Assembly (NCBI RefSeq): GCF_000971475.1
Contig: NZ_DF967535.1
Span: 1 to 64,000, forward strand
From: Sulfuricella sp. T08
GTDB lineage: Bacteria > Pseudomonadota > Gammaproteobacteria > Burkholderiales > Sulfuricellaceae
DNA length: 64,000 nt
Direction: 5' to 3'
Position 1 is the first letter of the stretch. The number at the start of each line of letters is the position of its first letter. The position numbers were made by a program, and so were the translations under genes. This document shows, in pieces, positions 60,968 through 64,000 of the stretch. Below the pieces are notes generated by a model. That model had not been told where the DNA came from, searched no databases, and saw nothing but the letters and a program-made list of their open reading frames with translations.

Positions 60968-63388
60968 TTAGCGCAATAGCTTGCGCCCTGCCTTTGGGTG
61001 TTCCGGCGCATGACAGGCACGGCGGAAAACCTGTAGATTTTTCTGGGCGTGGCCCAGCACGCTGCCATGGGGGTAGCTGCCCGCCTCGTTCGCCATGCCG
61101 GCGGGGATTCCCGTCAGCAGTTCAATCCCCTCGTTCGCATGCTCTGCGGTATAAATATGGAAAAGCCCCTTGGCAACAGCCTCCACGACCTTGCTCTCCA
61201 GCATCAGGTGGCGCCGATTACGATGGGGAATCAGCACCCCCTGGCTACCGTCCAGCCCAGCTGTTTCGCAAATGCGGAAATAACCCTCGATTTTTTCATT
61301 GATTCCGCCCACCGGTAGCACTTCACCGTACTGGTTAACCGCGCCGGTAACGGCGATGCCCTGCCTGAGCGGCAGGCCGGACAAAGATGAGAGCAAGGCA
61401 TAAAGCTCTGCGCAGGAAGCAGAATCTCCTTCTACGCCATGGTATTCCTGCTCGAAGACGATGGAGGCATTGAGGGAAATTGGAGCGATATGCGCGAATA
61501 GTGCAGCCAGATAGTTTTGCAGAATGAAAACACCCTTGTCGTGAATCGGACCGGACAATTCAACCTCACGCTCGATATTCAGCAGACCGTCATCACCAGC
61601 GAAGGTGCGCGAGGTAATTCGTATCGGGAAACCAAAACGGTAATCGCCCAGATCGACCTGCGTCAGGCCATTAATCTGACCCACTCTCTCGCCATGCAGG
61701 TCAATCAGCAGATCTCCCTCGGCGATGGATTCGCGCAGACGCTGGTCTGGATAGTCGTGCCGCCAGGTGCGTGCCTGTAGTGCTGCCTCGACGTCCTCAG
61801 CCTCGACCAATCCATTCTTGCGGGTACAGCAGTTAGCGGCACTTTCCATCACCAGCGCCTCGGTTCGGGCGAAGATCGCACTTTGTCGCGCCTGATCGTC
61901 CACATCACGGTGACCATCTTCCAGCAAGCGCGCCACCGCTGAGGAAGAAAAATGGGGTAACCCAAGCTGACGGCAGGCGTGGGCGACAAAAATCGACGAG
62001 GCTCGCCGGGTTTCAACGCTGGATGAAAAGCTTTCTGCAAAATCCACCTTCACCCGGAAGTGGCGTGCGAATTCCGGGTCTTCCTCCTGCAAGTCGTAAT
62101 ACTGTTCGCGCGAACCGATCAGCACGATCTTGACCTCGACATCAACGGCTTCCGGCTCGAGCGACACCGCTGCAATCGGGGAAAACGAAGTTCCCGGCTC
62201 TTCGATCTGCAGCCTGCCGCTGCGCAGAAAGCGTCGCAGCTTTTCCCACACCAGAGCGTCAACCAGCAAATCACGCAGGTGCAGCATGAGGAATCCGCCA
62301 TGCGCCTTGAGTAGGCTTCCGGCACGGATGCGAGAAAAATCTGTCACCAGCACGTCGTTTTCAGACTGGTACTCAATGCTGCCAAACAGCATGCGGAACA
62401 GCGGATTATCCTCGACAATCACCGGCGCGCCCGAGAGTCCGCCATTGTCCACTACCAGGTTGACCCGGTAACGGGACAGCGCACTTTCCAGGCTCTCCTG
62501 CCGGCTTTCCTCATCGTCATCGGCAGCCTGGAACAGCGCCAGGTTGTCGAGCACGTCATGGGCCATATCGTCCAGCCAGGTATTCAGCTTGGCGGCATCC
62601 TTGATCTGCTTCTTCAGGCCGGCGCGGATTTCCTGAAGGCCATGATCCAGCAGCGGTTTCACCACTTGGCGACGCAGCGCCGCCAGCGCTTCGTTCATCA
62701 CCCGCTCCAGCGGCCGGGTTTTCTCGAAATAAAGGGTGATCTCGACACGCAGTTCCTGCTCGGCCTGCTCTACCGCAGCCCGGCGCTCCTTCGGCAGGGA
62801 AAGCACCTCATCCTCGGCCAGCGGCTGTCCCGCCTCGCCCAGCAGAGTAAACACCATCCGCCCGGCCTCGCGGTGGATGCTGAAATTGCGCGCTTCCGCA
62901 AAGGCGGAGAGTTCAGCATAAGCCTTGGCTTCATCATCCTTGTAGGCTTTTTCGATGTGCGCGCATTCGGTCTTGAAATCCTGTCCCGCCAACTGCTGCG
63001 GGATTTCCGTCACCAGGGATTTCGCCATCTTCAGCAGGAGCTGGCGCAGCTGGCGCCCCTGCCCCGCTGGCAGGCGTAGCGCCAGAGGTCTTTCCGGGGT
63101 ATCGAAGTTGTGCAGGTAGCACAGATCCGGCGGCACCAAGCGCTCGACTGCGATCGCCTGCATCGCCTGCGTTAGCAGGGAAGTGCGGCCACTACCGACC
63201 TCGCCCAGCACGAACAGATTGTAATCTGGCTGATCCATTCCCAAGCCGAAGCGGGCGGCCGTTTCGGCTCGCTCCTGGCCGATCCAGGGCAAGGGCAGGT
63301 TGAGTAGTTCGGACGTATCTGAAAACCCCAGCGATTCGGGGGCGATGGTCAGGCGAAGATCAGCGGGTGTCAGATTTGAAATGGGCAT
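60968..63388 (-). CDS. Lon-like ATP-dependent protease (YcbZ/LonC type)
   Basis: This 806-residue protein has an N-terminal AAA module with a Walker A-like GEVGSGRTSLLT (Arg in place of the usual Lys), a long helical insertion, Walker B-like and sensor regions around HGGFLMLHLRDLLVDALVWE, and a C-terminal Lon protease domain. That domain carries a Ser-Lys dyad: Ser in GVEGDSASCAELYALLSSLS and Lys in VGGINEKIEGYF. The architecture fits the AAA_32/Lon_C family, which includes YcbZ. It is a single gene on the minus strand, flanked downstream by an inverted repeat. Confidence 0.92.
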   Translation of the reverse strand: MPISNLTPADLRLTIAPESLGFSDTSELLNLPLPWIGQERAETAARFGLGMDQPDYNLFVLGEVGSGRTSLLTQAMQAIAVERLVPPDLCYLHNFDTPERPLALRLPAGQGRQLRQLLLKMAKSLVTEIPQQLAGQDFKTECAHIEKAYKDDEAKAYAELSAFAEARNFSIHREAGRMVFTLLGEAGQPLAEDEVLSLPKERRAAVEQAEQELRVEITLYFEKTRPLERVMNEALAALRRQVVKPLLDHGLQEIRAGLKKQIKDAAKLNTWLDDMAHDVLDNLALFQAADDDEESRQESLESALSRYRVNLVVDNGGLSGAPVIVEDNPLFRMLFGSIEYQSENDVLVTDFSRIRAGSLLKAHGGFLMLHLRDLLVDALVWEKLRRFLRSGRLQIEEPGTSFSPIAAVSLEPEAVDVEVKIVLIGSREQYYDLQEEDPEFARHFRVKVDFAESFSSSVETRRASSIFVAHACRQLGLPHFSSSAVARLLEDGHRDVDDQARQSAIFARTEALVMESAANCCTRKNGLVEAEDVEAALQARTWRHDYPDQRLRESIAEGDLLIDLHGERVGQINGLTQVDLGDYRFGFPIRITSRTFAGDDGLLNIEREVELSGPIHDKGVFILQNYLAALFAHIAPISLNASIVFEQEYHGVEGDSASCAELYALLSSLSGLPLRQGIAVTGAVNQYGEVLPVGGINEKIEGYFRICETAGLDGSQGVLIPHRNRRHLMLESKVVEAVAKGLFHIYTAEHANEGIELLTGIPAGMANEAGSYPHGSVLGHAQKNLQVFRRACHAPEHPKAGRKLLR

Positions 63389-63394
63389 TTGTTA

Positions 63395-63511
63395 ACCACA
63401 GAGACATTTAGAGACACAGAGGATTCTTGTATCCTAACCTGAATTGCGCGCAAAGCCGCTATCATCAGGAATCTCCCCCTGGTTTTCTCCGTGTCTCTGT
63501 GCCTCTGTGGT
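63395..63511. repeat. Long-arm extragenic inverted repeat
   Basis: Left arm ACCACAGAG...AGAGACACAGAGG (63395-63422) and right arm CTCCGTGTCTCTGTGCCTCTGTGGT (63487-63511) are near-complementary. This CCACAGAGGCACAGAGACAC repeat occurs widely between genes in proteobacteria. The loop holds no gene. Confidence 0.75.
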
Positions 63512-63522
63512 GAAATATCTTG

Positions 63523-64000
63523 TTATTTGTTTCCACTCAGCGCACAGCTGTTGGTTTCGGCCAACTGCAGCGGCAGATCACCGCTCCTCCCGCCGATACT
63601 GCCGACGGCATGCACCGCTGCAACGTAATGCTTATCCTCATGCAATCTGTCCCAACTTTCCGGGTGCGTCCGGCCGTGCATGCGAATCAGGCGCGCCATG
63701 CCCAGTGCCGGCATTTCCCATTTCAGACCAGCCAGCAGTTCGTCGGCGCTTTCCGGCTTGTTACACACCAGCACCATATCGCAACCCGCCTGCAGCGATG
63801 CCTCGGCGCGTTGCACCACACCGCCTGCTGTGCTGGCGCCTTCCATGGAAAGATCGTCGCTGAAAATCACGCCGTCAAAGCCGAGTTCCTTGCGCAGGAT
63901 ATCCTTCAGCCAGATGCTGGAGAATCCTGCCGGCAGCTTGTCCACCTTCGGGTAGATCACATGTGCCGGCATCATCCCGGCAAGGCCAAAACCGATCATC
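63523..64000 (-). CDS. nagZ: Beta-N-acetylhexosaminidase NagZ, C-terminal part (cut by window edge)
   Basis: The last 158 residues of a glycoside hydrolase family 3 Nag[21 protein letters not shown], then [21 protein letters not shown] with the catalytic Asp in SDDLSM. NagZ cleaves GlcNAc from anhydromuropeptides in peptidoglycan recycling. The start is beyond position 64000. Confidence 0.9.
   Translation of the reverse strand, partial: MIGFGLAGMMPAHVIYPKVDKLPAGFSSIWLKDILRKELGFDGVIFSDDLSMEGASTAGGVVQRAEASLQAGCDMVLVCNKPESADELLAGLKWEMPALGMARLIRMHGRTHPESWDRLHEDKHYVAAVHAVGSIGGRSGDLPLQLAETNSCALSGNK

Noticed and set aside
1-64000. CRISPR array or prophage structural genes
   Set aside because: No regularly spaced short repeats, cas genes, capsid, terminase or integrase genes were seen.

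Overview
The window looks like chromosomal DNA of a free-living betaproteobacterium, most likely in or near the Nitrosomonadales (Gallionellaceae/Sulfuricellaceae type). This is inferred from moderately high GC, class II cytochromes c, many c-di-GMP and phosphorelay proteins, several metal/anion/drug exporters and a Pro-Arg-His tRNA cluster. No lineage marker gene was available, so the placement is tentative. Most genes lie on the minus strand.

Layout: 1-2.7 kb is a plastic end. The start of an IS3-type transposase abuts a truncated MksE/JetB gene behind MksF/JetA (condensin/Wadjet-like), followed by a purT remnant and a HigB-HigA toxin-antitoxin pair. 2.8-6.7 kb is purL. 6.8-13.7 kb is a four-gene phosphorelay: a CHASE/multi-PAS hybrid kinase, two single receivers and an Hpt-REC-REC-GGDEF cyclase. 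13.9-15.4 kb is the NAD(P)HX repair enzyme. 15.3-18.1 kb is an anion-export operon (ArsB-like, CrcB, DUF190, TSUP). 18.3-20.4 kb holds a sulfotransferase and Spy-like periplasmic proteins. 20.4-22.4 kb is an ExbB-ExbD-TonB-like set, followed by TetR genes (one broken by a stop codon) and an LpxR-type lipid A deacylase.

26-35 kb is a large efflux operon in tight ATGA overlap: TolC, membrane fusion protein, HD-GYP phosphodiesterase, two ABC ATPases, two ABC-2 permeases and cytochrome c'. A degraded copy of the cytochrome c'/TetR-like pair lies upstream of it. 35.5-38.5 kb has an EF-hand protein divergent from an OmpR/EnvZ-type two-component system. 38.5-45.9 kb has a TSUP and an MFS transporter, a MacB-like ABC/HlyD exporter, a metallo-beta-lactamase-fold protein and small periplasmic proteins. 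46-52.1 kb is an autoregulated tetR-tolC-MFP-RND efflux operon. 52.2-52.5 kb carries tRNA-Pro, tRNA-Arg and tRNA-His. A perfect 40-bp repeat of the tRNA-His 3' half at 56.8 kb brackets a REC-PAS-GGDEF-EAL gene, as an integrated segment would. 57-64 kb carries HDOD, CheD, a GAF-PAS-GGDEF-EAL protein, a Lon-like protease and the cut end of NagZ.

The most interesting regulatory signals are two pairs of matching non-coding blocks. One is a roughly 79-bp block found both upstream of the Spy-like gene and between the EF-hand gene and the two-component system. The other is a TetR-type palindrome found both at the RND operon promoter and at the ABC efflux operon promoter. They suggest two small regulons spanning the window. 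No wholly new system could be demonstrated. The best candidates are the efflux operon with a built-in c-di-GMP phosphodiesterase and cytochrome c', and the Spy/EF-hand envelope-stress regulon.
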